Below, piece after piece: positions 33,824 through 63,793 of a DNA stretch of 64,000 nt. Origin of the DNA: Galaxea fascicularis (Eukaryota > Cnidaria > Anthozoa > Scleractinia > Euphylliidae); the NCBI GenBank assembly GCA_948470475.1, contig OX419343.1, forward strand, positions 763,663-827,662, in the 5' to 3' direction. The number at the start of each line of letters is the position of its first letter. The first letter of the stretch is position 1. The position numbers and the translations under genes are program-made. The notes under the pieces are model-generated. The model saw nothing but the letters and a program-made list of their open reading frames with translations, did no database searches and was not told where the DNA came from.

Positions 33824-36800
33824 ATGGCGCTCAGCGATGACGTCACCCCGGAACTAAAGGCTCGTTCGATTACAAGAAATCTTCCTTCAGCACAATTCGT
33901 GTTCTACGGAGGCTTCTTGGAAGAAATCATGTCAGGCCCAAAACCTGATATTGTCAACAAGCCATCTTCGTGCCTTAAGCAATACGAAAATGACGAAATC
34001 TTTAGCATGATTGGTCGTCGTTGTACGGTAAGATGTCCAGATTGTGGTTCTATGCCCTCTTAGAACCGAACCAAGAAGAGTCCTTAGGAATTTAAGAGCT
34101 TATTCTTATGTATTTTCAGACCCTGGCGACGTCGGTAGCTCAGCTGTACGTTGCTCCACCGGAATCTCGAAACAAATGGAAGAAAAAGTCAACGGGAGTT
34201 ATTTGTTTCGTAAAAGACAATAACAAACGTTCCTATTTTCTCCGAATGTATAGCCTAGTGGTGAGTTTAATTCTTAGGCCCGGCGTTTGAACATTGTGTG
34301 TTACAAATGACGAGTATTAGTACTGTATCAATTTACTGCGTTTTGTGCTTTATGTTGTAGACCAAATCATTGGAGTGGGAACAGGAGTTGTACAATCAGT
34401 TCAAATACACTGCTGCTCGACCATACTTCCACACGTTTGCTTGTGATGTAAGGTCAAATATTTATTTATCAATAATATTGATGAATATTATTCATTATCA
34501 TTCAATGTTTTTTTCCCCTTTTCATTGGCTGAGAGCCCACCACGTCACCTGCAAACAACTGCCTTTGTGCCTACAAATAATGGTCTGCTCATGCGTAATA
34601 TCGTCTAAATGCGTTTTTGCTGCAAATAATATTCTGCTCATGCGCAATTGTAACCGATTATTTAACTGAGAAGGAAACCAATTGATTTCTGCCAGCAGCG
34701 CACGCTTACTGCTTCCCCCAAAAAATATCAAAGCAAACTTGGTGATCGAATGACAAAACAGTTGTTAAACTTGGTTATCAAAAAAAAAAAGTGATTTGTC
34801 AATGTCTTGCATATCAATAATTATTTGCCTCAGCTTTCAGCTTCGGCAAATGATTGATCTGCTTGCCACTGACAAATCACGATATTTTGCCCTCGTCCAA
34901 TAATTAATTGTCTTTCACTCAGTGCAAAGCACCTAGTTCCTACAAGGGAAAGAAGAAATCAAACTTTTCAAAATGACATTATTGTGCAATATTTACCATT
35001 TATCAGCTGTCAATATTGTTTAGGTGATCCAGCATTTATCGTTGCTAATTTTACAGTTGGACCCATATTATTTTTAGTCAATTCAGCATTGTCTGCCCAG
35101 CCCACTCATAGAGGGAACTAGCTAACAATGCAAAGTTTAATCAGCATTATTTTATTCTCGGTTATTTTAGACATACAATGCTGGTCTTAATTTTGCAAGC
35201 CGTGAGGATGCTAAAAACTTCCTCAATGAGATTGAGCACAAGCTAAAAGCAAAGGAACAAAGGCGTTTGGGTGAGTCAGTTCTTTAATTTATCATCTCTT
35301 GTTATTTTAAAATGAACCCCCCCTTGTAAGTATAGGAAATCACAACCTTGGGTTGAGTCATTCATACCTCATACATGTATCTATTCACCATGAATTATTT
35401 GTGGTGAATATTCAATTCAATTCAATTCAATTTATTCACACTTTTATAGAATATTTACATTATATATAGTAAGGTAGGAGTACAATAATAAAGAAGAGGA
35501 AGAAGAGGAAAAAGAAATTAATGGCTTTGATGGAATTGTACGGTGGTCAGAGGAGCTACAGTACAGCTCAGATATATCCGAACTTCGCATACGCGTATCA
35601 TACGAGCGTATTTTGCGTATACGCTTATGTCAATACGCGCACAATGCGCGTATATACGCGGAGATATGCGCGTATATACGCGCGTATATGCCTCTTTGTT
35701 ATGCATTCCCATAAGTTTCTTTATGTGAAGCATTGTTAGTCAAACAAAGGACATTATATTAATTTCTTCAAGTTAATATGTGTTTCGGCTCGCGTCGGCG
35801 GTTGTTTGCAAAGTATTCTTTTTTTACTTTTAACGAATCGAGTGGTTTGTGATTCGGCACGCGACGGTTTACTGACTTCATTAGTTTCTACTCTCTCTCG
35901 TCAAAAAAATGATATCTCCAGTTTTGCTCGGCACAAATCGTTCATTTAAACGGTGAAATAATCCTTCTTTAGTCAAAGAATTGTTTATCAAAGTATCTAT
36001 AGCGCGCTGTTAACGTTTACTTATTTTTTTCATCAAGGAAAAGTTCTGTGTGTCGGCACGCGTCGGCTGAAGTCGATTGTGAGAAGTTCATTGTCTCAAG
36101 CGTTCCGAAGACCTTGCCGAAAAAATGATATCTCCGGTTATGTTTGACACAAATCGTTTATTAAAACGGTAAAATGCTCTTTCCCTGGCCAAAGGATTGT
36201 TTATCAAAGTTTCTATGGCGCGGTGCTCACGTTTAGTTATTTTTTTCTTCAAGGAAAAGTTTTGTGTTAAGCCATGCGTCGGCAAGTTGCTTGTGAGATG
36301 TTTATTGTTTGAAGCGTTCCGAAGACCTTGTTAAAAAAATGGTATCTCCGGTTATATTTGACTCAAACCGTTCATTCAAAACGGTAAAATACTCTTCCCC
36401 TGACGATAGAATTGTTTATCAAAGTTTCTTTGGCGCGCTGCTCACGTTTAGTAACTATTTTCTTCAAGGAAAAGTTCTGTGTTTAGCCATGCGTCGGCAA
36501 GTCGCTTGCGAGATGTTTCTTGTTTGAAGCGTTCCGAAGACCTTGTCCAAAAAATGATATTTCCAGTTATATTTGACACAAACCGTTCATTCAAACGGTA
36601 AAATGCTCTATCTTTCGCCAAATAATTGTTTATCAAAGTTTCACTGGCGCGTCGCTCACATTTAGTTGTTTTTTCTTCGAGGAAAAGTTCTTTGATTCGG
36701 CATACGACGGCGAGTCGGTTGCGAGATGTTTGAAGCGTTCCGAAGAAAATGATATCTCCGGTTATATTTGACTCAAACCGTTCACTCAAATGGTAAAATA

Positions 36801-39800
36801 CTCTTTCCCCGACGAAAGAATTGTTTATTGAAGTTTCTACAGGATGTATGGTGCGCCGCTCACATTTTGTTATTTTAAAGTCGCGCGCTTGCTTGGACCG
36901 TGTTTACTTCGCGTCAAAGAAAAGTTATCTTTCGGTTGTGTTTGCTGCATGAAGATGGGATTGTTGAAGCGTGTATCCAAAAAAAACCAACGGTAAATGT
37001 TTGATTTAACGGCAAAATACTCTCTCTTTTAAATTCAGTCAGTTAATTTTCTGTCGAGTGAAATGTTAGTTTCAGCTAACATTTTGCTAAGAAGACTAGT
37101 CTTGGCATACGCGCGTAGACTGTATTACGCGTATTCAAAATAAACAAAACTCTTTCTTGCTCTGTGGCAAGCTGTCAAGCCATTGAAAACAACAATGACC
37201 TGTTAAGAAATGAAGAAACAATACGTTAGCTCATACATACTAATCAGGCATACGCGTATGCGTATATACGCGCATGTGTGTATATGCATACGCGTATGTT
37301 CATAGATGAATACGCGTATGCGCATATTGGGCTGACGCGAATTATGCGTATGTTTTGGTTCGGATATATCTGAGCTGTACTGTAGCTTTCAGTACTTTAA
37401 AGATTATATTTCTTATGTCAATGACAAGCATAGACATAGTACAAGGGCGTCAACAAATAACTATTATTTATTCATACCCGTTTTTCGTACCAACTCTGGT
37501 CTTTGCATTTTTTTATGCAAGTGTCAACCGATTATGGAACACATTAGATGATAGCACTAGAAGCATTATAACCCTAGTAAGGAATTTTAAAACATACACC
37601 AGTAATGAATATATGTACTTTGTTGGTAATTCCAATCTTGATCATTTTACTAGTCATAGAACGTTATAATAATTTTAGTTTAGTTTAGGAATATTTTGAG
37701 AATATTTTCATATTTTATCAATATTATTATTAATTTGACTATTTTCTTTATGGACCACAATGTAAACTACTGAATTATCAGTAATTGTGTCATCCAATAA
37801 AGTTGTTACTATTATTATAATAATAACAACTTTATTGGGTTCCTGTTGTTGTGCATGTATATTGGCCTCAGTGAAGTATCTGCTGAAAATTTCAAAAGCC
37901 TCTGAGTCGATTTCTGTTAAAACAGTCCTCTTGTGACTGCTCAAAAGCAAATTCTGTTGATCTTTTGAATGTAATTTATTTGCAGATCGAAGGAAGGAAA
38001 ACTCCTCCCGTCATAAACAGCCACCTCCTCCACCTGCTCTAGGGGGTAATGTGGATACCAATAAGAGAGCATCCTTACAGCCAAATGGTAAGCTTTGCCT
38101 GATGAAGGTTACTCTTCAATTTTGTGTAAATTGGCAATTGAAAGATAAGTTTGACGTCCTGATCTTTTGGATATGTCTTGATAGCATGCACTTTGTAGCT
38201 TTTGCAATCCCTCAAACATTTTTACATGTGTACCAGTCATCTGACATCTAGCTTTGGCTCCAGTGGTAACAAGTCAACTACATGTAACTTAACTTTTTAT
38301 TTTCTCTCTGGACTGACAGTAAAGAAGTTAGGCTTGCTTATTGTATTATTCTAACCTCTAGTAACTTTTGTGCTTTATGTGGGTTTGATAGATAATGTTA
38401 GCAACATGAGTCATTCACCATCCCAGACAAGCCTCTCATCCATCGACAATTCCATGCACAGAAGAAAGAGTAAAGACAGAAAAGAAAGCAAATCCAGTTC
38501 AGGCAACAACAAGAAAGGCACCAAGAAGAAAATTACTAAAGATGACATTGGTAAACCAGAGAACTTTCAGTAAGTTCATGTGCCTATGAAACCTAAATTT
38601 GTTTTGAATCAGCAACAGTCATACTGGTCAGTTGTTCATTGCTGCTCACATGAAAGTAGGCCTTTATCTGAGTCATTTAAAATTTTGATAAAAGCCGGGT
38701 GATGAAAATCAGTGAAAGGTGATTTCGAGCCTGTGCTTTGCACTCCCTAGAGTTTGTAATTACCTTTTTGTTTTCTTTCATGTGAGAGGTCACAAAATGT
38801 AACAGTCTTTCAAGACTTACATGAAGTAAATTCAAGGTTTCATGTCAACCGCCATTATAAATGCAAAGCTTTATGCTTCATTCTTTCTGATATCACTAGA
38901 GGAAATAGCTATGTAATTGCAAATATCAAGAAACTGTTGAGAAAAGTATTTAAAATGTATCAAAGATAAGGGAAGCGTTTAAACTTTTAACAAATAATAT
39001 TGATTCACATTTTATTGAATGAGAATCACAAACAATTGGGTGCTGACACTGCGCAGCAAGGATTGGAAATCTTCTTTCAGTCAATAAATGGAAACTTTGA
39101 AGTCAACAAATTGGTCAAGTTTGAGAGTGATTTCTGTTAAAGAAGGTAACATGTTGTTCCGTAAACTTAGGAAGTGTATGGGTTCAAAAGTCTGTAGAAT
39201 TCTTAAAGTTACTGAACTATATCTACTCTACAACATAAGTAAACTAAGGAAACACATTAATTTGGCCATTTTAGTTATCTTTGGCTTTTTTTTCTGGTAG
39301 TGTCAATATTGGTTTATTGTAAAATTAGTTATCGCTTCTATGTGATCCTTTTGCATTAGCAGCATCAACAAGGAAGAAAAGATTATGATGATAAATTATG
39401 TTTACATGTAGTTTTTTTAGTTTGAGTGAGATCTGCTGTTTTTACATAACTGTACCTAATGATTCTAAGCTACAGTGTCATTATTTTCTCTAAAGGCATG
39501 TTGGACATATTGGCTGGGACCCTCAAGGTGGTTTTGATGTGAGTTAAATGAACTTGTTGGTGTCATATTAATGGGAGGCTTATTTTAGAGATTACGTATT
39601 TGAATTTCTTGAGGGTGTTATTGTGAGAATCTCCATGTTGTGGGGTAAAGCAGTCAAATGAGGTCAAATCACTCTGGATTAATGTTGGTTACAAGTGTCA
39701 TAGTGAAACAACTGAGGGTGGGGAGGGATTTTTGGTTAATTACTCATCACATGTACATGTGTTTATCAAGCCCTTCTCCTCTTGGACTCAGTATCAATAG

Positions 39801-42800
39801 GTGCACTAATGGTTTTGAAATGACAAGCAGTGTGTAAAATTTGTGTTGCACATGAAAACGAAAACGATTGATATATTGCATGATGAAGTTGGCTCATATT
39901 CATATTAAAGCTTGAGCTGTTGTTACCAAGTGTGTAAATTTGCTGAAACGTCATAGGGATCAAGGCCAAGTTTTAACTCCAAGGGAGGTAGCTTGCACTG
40001 AACTGTGTTAATATACCCAACCTTTGTCTTAGATTGATAATGTGCAAATGGATGACAATTGGAAGAAGTTGTTCGACCTGGTTGGTGTTACAGACGAACA
40101 AAAGCAAACAAAAGAGACCATGGAATTTATTTACGACTTTGTGGAAAAAAGGGGTGGCATTGAGAATGTGACTCGGGAAATAGAAATGGAAAGGAAAGGC
40201 GGCCCTCCATTGTTACCTTTCAGGGACACGGGTAATGTATTACTCATTACAAAATACTATTTAAAGAAACATTGTGGAAATGAAAGTGGTCAAAGTCGTG
40301 ACTACTAGCAACTATTTTTTTACATGTACAGTTGAAGCAGTACTTAAAATTTCTGGTTCTTATTTTTGCTGAGGGGATACAAACATGGCGAAAGGGTAAT
40401 CAGCAAGCAGAATGACCGAGCTGCTTTCTTTACAAGTATGAGTATGTCAATAGTTGCTACAGGCGACAAGCTTTCCACAGAACAGTTCCATCCAGAAAGG
40501 GATGAAATAAAGATCACAGACCTGAAAAATTGAGCTTTCTTGATTGTCTGTGCTAAGAAGCAGGTCTTGATTACAGTGTAACTCTCCTCTTTTTTTATGT
40601 GACCTAGCTTATTAGTTTTATCTTATTTTTTTAGTTTTACTCTGTTTGGAAATCCTTGCTTTAATTAGGATGACATTTGACAGAAACTGAGAAAGAAACA
40701 GTTGTAGCGTTATGTATGCTTTTCATACTTACAACAGTGTAGTACCATCAGGAGCTACATGTGGTATGTCACAAGAGATCTTTCACCTTGCCTTCAGTGT
40801 AGATACTTACCTTGGCCTTTTTTGACCATGTCGCTGACAGCGTTCAGTGAAAATTTAATGAGTTCTATTTTTTGCAGCACCTCCAGCTCCTTCCAGAAGT
40901 CAATCAAGAGGACCACCACCACCCCCTCCCCCCTCACGTGGTGCTCCTCCACCACCACCAGCAAGGGTAGGAGGAGCTCCACCACCACCTCCCCCATCTC
41001 GTACTGGGCCTCCACCCCCTCCCCCTTCAAGGGGAGCATTGCCTCCACCTCCACCCATGTCCAGAGCACCTCTGCCTCCCCGAGCAGGAGTGCCTCCACC
41101 ACCTGCCCCACCCCCTCCCCCACCAATGAATGGAGCACCTCCACCCCCTCCACCCATGCTAAGAGGTGGTCCTCAATCGCATCCTCCTTCTGGTGGTGGT
41201 GGTGGCGGCGGTCGTGGTGCTCTGCTGGATCAGATCCATCAAGGAGCCTCACTGAAGAAGGTGTCAACCAATGACAGGAGAAGCAGCAGCAGCACTGATG
41301 GTCGGAGTGGACTGTTGAGCGACATCAGGACTGGTGTGCAGCTTAAACGAGTAAGTGTATGCTGTATTCAATTCTTATTACATCTGCAGCGCTGAGACTT
41401 GTTTCTCAGAATAGTGAGCAAGTACACTGCGACTACTTTTTTGTAAATGGCTGTACAGTGTGTATGTCAAGTAGCATATACTGTACCTGCTATGTCATGC
41501 TAACAACTCTTCTGCTATTACTCCAGCATTTTATGTGTCTAGCATAACCATCATGCACTGAAATTATGTTGCAAGAACCAGTATTTTTTTTAGGCTTGTC
41601 TTTGATATTTATGTTATCATCATAAAATAGGCGCAATCCTGACTATGAACTCCTTTTGCAATACCAAGGCGAGGATGCCTTCAAACTTTGTTGATGTTTT
41701 TTCGTAGTCTTAAGAGTTTCTCAGGGTTTTACCAAACAATGCCTAACTGTTAATCTGGGGTAAAAGGAAATCCTGGTATGCTAAAGAACTTATTTCATGG
41801 GAGCCAGTCAAAAAGCTACAATGGTGTTTCGTGATATTAGAAGGAAACAGAACTCTCACAGAAGTAATGTTTTTGTTACAACTGAAAAATAACAGAAACG
41901 TTTGTCATTTACTATAGATAGCAGCGCCCAAAATAGTTTTTTAAGGTGACAACATACAATGTACAATGTTTCTTGAAAATAAGATCCTTTCGCTCTTGCT
42001 TACCTCTTGATAGGTTTCAGAGGCAGAGGCAAATGCAAAGCCTAAATCCCCCTCAGGGGGTGATGGTGGGGGTATCTTGGGTGCCCTTCAGTTGGCATTG
42101 GAAAATATCAAAAAGGACACCCACTCCTCAGGTATGTGTGATTTCAAGGATGTGTAGGTTCTGTTATACAACTCCAGACTACTCTGGAGTGTTGAATATT
42201 TAAACATGTAAAAGGACCAAGCAATGGCATCAATGCCTCTGCTTTTTTGAGGTCAGTTTGTTAGCAGGGGAAGAAGAGGAAGTGGCGAGAACTTGCACTA
42301 GCTCAAAGTTACGCAAATTACCCCTTAAAATTGAAAAATGCCTATTGAGAAACTGGTCAAATAGTGTTTAGGGCTGTTTTTTTGGGCAATATAGTAAGGG
42401 TTTCATACTCAGAGAAAAGTTGGCAATACAGGCCTCTCTTGTCAATCAAACAGCAGAGACATTTTAATCATATTTATTATTCTCCTTACATAAAGCAACT
42501 GAATTTTGTGTTCTCTGCCGACCTATCATACTGTACATGAATCTTTTAATTCACTTAGCATTCAATCGTTTGACGGTTGATTGCTTTTCCTTTGATTGAG
42601 GTAAAACCAAATCCAAAGATATTATTCTGACCAATCACAAGAGGCGAAGACAGCTCATTGAATCAATCTAGAAAACCGAAGTAATCACATTGATCTACAT
42701 TTCACCGGCGCCAAGCGCGGGAAAAGTGTGCATGCAAGTCGCGATTGGTATTGGTTTGCTTCTCATTGGTTGAAAAATGGGCGTGAGTTTTGTCAACCAA

Positions 42801-42969
42801 TCACAGAGCAAAGTAAATCAAAACCAAAATGCACGAATAACGTTTACCACTCAGTAGAAAACCCCCCTAATGGGACCCCTAATGGTATGTTTGATTTAAC
42901 ATTTCAGACAGTGAAAGTGGTGAAAGCGGATCTGAGTTTGAAGATGAAGACGATGAGTGGATGGACTAA
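33824..42969 (+). CDS. WASL: Neural Wiskott-Aldrich syndrome protein (N-WASP/WASL) orthologue, 11 coding exons, 568 aa
   Basis: Family role: a cytosolic nucleation-promoting factor that is released by Cdc42 and PIP2 and then activates Arp2/3 to build branched actin. Exons, all GT-AG and phase-consistent: 33824-34027, 34120-34260, 34361-34447, 35171-35270, 37986-38087, 38392-38569, 39496-39538, 40033-40231, 40878-41350, 42014-42131, 42908-42969 (stop TAA). Domains: WH1 about residues 40-175 (WEQELYNQF, RPYFHTFACD); lysine-rich basic stretch then CRIB (IGKPENFQHVGHIGWDP) about 250-285; rest of the GTPase-binding region to about 345; proline-rich 352-450; WH2 motifs near 463-482 (ALLDQIHQGASLKKV) and 494-511 (GLLSDIRTGVQLKRV); amphipathic central helix about 530-548; acidic tail with the penultimate-region Trp (DDEWMD). 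The ATG is the first in frame after an upstream TGA at 33719. Human N-WASP is about 505 aa; this one has a longer, divergent N-terminus. Two WH2 motifs favour N-WASP over WASP. Confidence 0.95.
34448..35170. other. WASL intron 3
   Basis: Holds a GCAAATGATTGATCTGC-containing segment and ATTGGCTGAGAG (about 34520-34910) of the kind often found in dispersed MITEs. No exon inside. Confidence 0.4.
35554..37387. mobile_element. Non-autonomous TIR DNA transposon in WASL intron 4
   Basis: A perfect 30-bp terminal inverted repeat: AGCTACAGTACAGCTCAGAT and ten more bases at 35554-35583, complement at 37358-37387. If the outermost AGCT on each side is the target duplication, the element is 35558-37383. 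Sub-terminal regions (35584-35695, 37240-37345) are dense in ATACGCG / CGCGTAT palindromes, candidate transposase-binding sites. The core carries about 4.7 tandem copies of a 212-bp unit. No transposase ORF. Confidence 0.88.
35850..36880. repeat. Tandem repeat of about 212 bp inside the transposon
   Basis: The phrase ATGATATCTCCGGTTATATT with neighbours recurs at about 35908, 36126, 36339, 36553 and 36748. Each unit also carries TTGTTTATCAAAGTTTCT and CAAGGAAAAGTT. Copies differ by substitutions and small indels, so the array is old. Confidence 0.8.
37388..37680 (+). mobile_element. LINE 3' fragment (end of a reverse-transcriptase ORF)
   Basis: The open frame ends NRLWNTLDDSTRSIITLVRN followed by FKTY, the pattern found at the C-terminus of CR1/L2-like LINE polyproteins (W-N-x-L then a short helix). 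It is short, directly abuts the TIR transposon, and is not a host exon: it does not join WASL phases. Confidence 0.5.
42540..42860. mobile_element. MITE-like sequence in the last WASL intron
   Basis: Contains CACCGGCGCCAAGCGCGGGA, GTGCATGCAAGTCGCGATTG and CAACCAATCACAGAG, with inverted short blocks (ATTGGTTG / CAACCAAT). This resembles dispersed non-autonomous elements of corals. Ends not defined. Confidence 0.5.
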
Positions 42970-45900
42970 GCTTAGATCATGTGACACAGCACCAATCAAC
43001 ATCAGTTGTATTAGTAATTAATTAATGTGTGAAATCAGGGAAAAGCGAGTGCAGTTTGTGACATATGACAGGAGTTATGATTTGAACACACAAGTCTTGT
43101 GTCAAGTGCTCCATAAGTCACAAATTTTACTAGCATTAGTGTTGTTTATATCTATAACGTTTTAATCTTTAATTGAAGAAAATTCCAGTAATAAGTGAAT
43201 CCAGTACTGAGTAGGTAGGACACAAATTTAACAGGATAGGTAAAGGAATCTAGTAATTAATATGAAACGTCCAACAAAAGGAAATTTGTTTCTCGGCTTA
43301 TTATTGCGTGGATTTCTAAAACAAAAAACTAACAGTGGTTTACATGTAAGCAGTAGTACCATTCCAATGATTAGCGTTTACATTGTTAAAGATCTTCATT
43401 TGTACTTAATCTTGTTGCTTTGGAAACATAGCCAGGGGTTTCGCTATCATCATGTATGATACGTGCGTTGAAATTTTTTCGACTGTCAGTTTCTCTGTGA
43501 ATCATTATCGGGTATCTTCATATTGAAGCATGTTTCATCCTTTAGCTTTAACATGCTGCATTTTTAGACTTCTACAAACAGCTCTTGACCAGTTATTGCT
43601 CTTTTGTTCTTCCTGCCATTGTTTCCTAAAGTCAACAAATTTGAATTTGTAACTTAAAACGTGATGGAAATGAAATGAATGTGAAAGTTGTTGTGAATTT
43701 TAATTTCATTGATTCTTGATTTTATCGTGATGTCAATTTACATATAGCTTAAAACTACTAAAGAGAGTAACACTGTAGCTCTTCAAGACCTATATTTTCA
43801 TTGGCCCCTAAGGGGTATTGTTAGTGTTGTTTTGACTTGACAATATTACTCCCTTTCTCTAAAGTACAAGCATTTGACGATTATATCGCGCCTTTGTTTT
43901 CAGAGAGAAGTGCGTTGGAGTACGGTACCATTAGTGCTAAATCCGAGAATAGTATATACCGGTTTAGGGGTACTAATATGCGACTTAGCACTAGAGGTTA
44001 GTCCGATTTTACGATTGAAGTTCTCTCAGTATTCTGCGATTTAGTATAAGAAAAGTGCCCGATTGTACGATTCTACGATTTTTATCATTGCAAAAAGTCT
44101 CCGATTGTACGATTCTACTGGAAAATGACTCCTCCTCCGCCTGCGATTCTCCCATTCTACGATTGTGTTATGTTATTCTTTGGTTTAGCCCTTATCGCAC
44201 TCTACTGAGCCTAGAGCTGTGTAGATGCGTTTAGGTTTGTTTATTGTTCTAGAATCTCTTGCCTGTATGCTGTATGTATGTACATCATTTAGAGTAGATT
44301 TAGCTGCTTTCTCTCAGAATAGATTTAAAAAAAAACTTGTGTAGGTGAGACCCTATGATGATTTCTGTTACAATGAACACGAACATAAAAGTACAGTTAT
44401 TACTTTTAGATTCTTTTATGTCCATTTTATGAGAAGTAACCTGAAATAATAGGATGAGATTTTGGAGAACAATATATAAACTTCTACTCCAAAACCGCAG
44501 CTTTACCAATTCTAATTCTCCAACATGCACATTTCTCTGCAGTTTTGTTTTACCTCGCTGTAGGAACCTGTGAAATTCACGACTAGCGTAAAACGAACAA
44601 AACGGCTCTACCTCAGTGTAACTCACGAATGACGTAAAACAAAGAAAACAATATAAACAATAGCATACAGCAAAACAACACCTCATACATCGAAGAAATC
44701 TCGCCAGGTTTTTCCACCGAGGTAAACCCAAGAGAACCGAAAGCTTCGAAAAAAGCAACAGCGTACGGCAAAACAATAGCTCACAAAACAAAGAAAACCT
44801 CGTCAGTTTCTTAGTCCCTTTTGAAAACAGACACTGTTAACACCTCCAATACATTACTTCCAAGGATCATAAACTTGGAAAAATAAAAAACCTTTTTTAA
44901 CTAACAAAATTTGTAGAATGCCAATTTTAGAGTTCATTTCAGTGTCACTTCCTGATAAACGTGAATTCGCTGACCAGTGCATAACGCTTGGAATTTATAA
45001 CGCCTATCAGAAGAAAATATATAGTCAACCTGTACAATCAAAATAACGATTATGGAAACGATCAACTTAAAACGACAACGAAAGATGTAGAGAAGAGGAG
45101 CAACTTTTTTATTTAAGACAGATTACAGCAAGTCGAATAGGAACCAAAAAGGGATATCTAACAAGAAAAGGAGTTACAACAACAAGACAAAAAGAAGACT
45201 GCAAAAATTACAAAAACAAGACGCCTGGAGGCCTTAACGTGGCATGCGTAAAGTTACCGCTAACTTTGACTGGTGTTGTGGTTAGCCAAACACACCGATA
45301 GTTCGAGCCACGCTCGACTGGAACGCAATTATTCACGCAGTTGAAAACAAAACTAAAGTAATGAATGGAACAAATCGATGTCTTTAATCAGTATCCTTTT
45401 TTTTTTAAAGCAAATAATGCCTTTCGTATTTAAATGACATATCACAGCTTACATCAGGATACTAGTGTACCATACCTACATACTTACTTACATTACTTAC
45501 AGAAAGCTTACATACTGTTGCAAAAATAAAATAAAAGGAAGAAAGAAATAGATAAATACCGAATATACTAAACATACACGCACATAAGATTACAGGATTC
45601 AATGCCCATCGATTGTCCAAAGAACTAATATTTCTCTTGTAAATTAACCTTAAAATTGTATTATTATAATTATAATTACTGCTCTCCGTATCTCTCGACA
45701 AAGAGGAAGGAAACTAAAGGTTATATTTACACTTAAGGTCAACCTACGTCACCCCGGTGTGAGAATAAAATCTTTACTTAAAAGATTTTCTCCGACAAAT
45801 GAGCGCGTATAGAACGAGGAACTGCGGCTGATCAGCCAAAATATAGGATACACTCTGTTTGGCAGAGTTTTATTGGAACAAGTGGAAGCGTGAACTTGAA

Positions 45901-46829
45901 AATTACCAATGAACTTGATCTTCTTGAACTTTCGATTGAACTGAACTGATTTTCGCTGAACAACCAACAATAGGAACGAGAACGAGACCGAGATCAATAA
46001 CCAAGAACGAGAACAATACCACTTCAACAATCCATAAATTTGCTGAAACTAACCCTACTTACATAGGTTGCTAGCTGTGATCTAGAACGTTCCATTCTTG
46101 GACTATTTTTAGTAACTTATCACATTGATTGATCATATCTATTTTTAGATATAGTAGAACTCTCTGGTAATAATGACTCGGCTATTTCCAGAAACATCTA
46201 TAGAGAACATTCTGGAATAGTCTACACTGCATAATAACATTCTAGTAGCAAGTTCCAATATTTCACCCTTCTGAACACACTCTGATCAGCTAACCGTACT
46301 GGAAACAAAGCGCGCCGCCCAAATGCCGAGTGGAGTCTGCGCAGAAAGCTTTTGGCGCGCTTTGTTTCCATTGGATACATTCTCGTTGCCATCGGAAACG
46401 CACAGTTTTGACGTCAAAACTTTGTGTGGAAAGTTGCGTGGTGTCGTGCTCAACTAAGAAGCGTAGTATAAATGACGATCTAAGAATGAGGTTTGGTGCA
46501 TTGTTTATTGACTCTTGTTTCACAACAATAATGCCGCGTAAAGGAACAGGTATTATCCAATGTATAGAAGAAAATTCGTGCGGTCTTAATACCGATGTAT
46601 CTACAATCTGAATGAAGAGGAGAAGTCACTAACAAATTCTTTTTAATGCTATCCCTTTTTTACAGTTTACATTCGGTACAATTTAGGTAAAGTTAAGAAT
46701 AAACTGGAAGCGCAGAGGCGTTCATTTCTCAGGTATATTGCCAGGAATCTCCCCTAATTTTTTCAGTCATTCCTGTCTTCTGTATTCAGAAAAACCTTCC
46801 TCGTCACCAACAGAATAAGGTCTCTTTCA
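42970..46829. other. Convergent intergenic region between WASL and ERCC3
   Basis: Includes the WASL 3' UTR on the left and the ERCC3 3' UTR on the right. At 44000-44165 the phrase CGATTGTACGATTCTA recurs in several forms. At 46301-46369 GGAAACAAAGCGCGCC pairs with GGCGCGCTTTGTTTCC (hairpin, about 37-bp spacer). A 163-codon frame on the - strand (44300-44791) has no recognised domain and skewed composition; it is not annotated as a gene. Confidence 0.4.

Positions 46830-63793
<16,964 letters not shown>

Noticed and set aside
40794..41267. Antisense and out-of-frame open frames of 85-171 codons across the WASL proline-rich exon
   Set aside because: Shadows of the CCN-rich proline codons. The sense frame joins neighbouring WASL exons in phase.
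44300..44791. 163-codon open frame on the - strand
   Set aside because: Composition is skewed (Phe/Leu/Cys), no domain is recognised, and internal short repeats explain the frame. Not supported as a gene.
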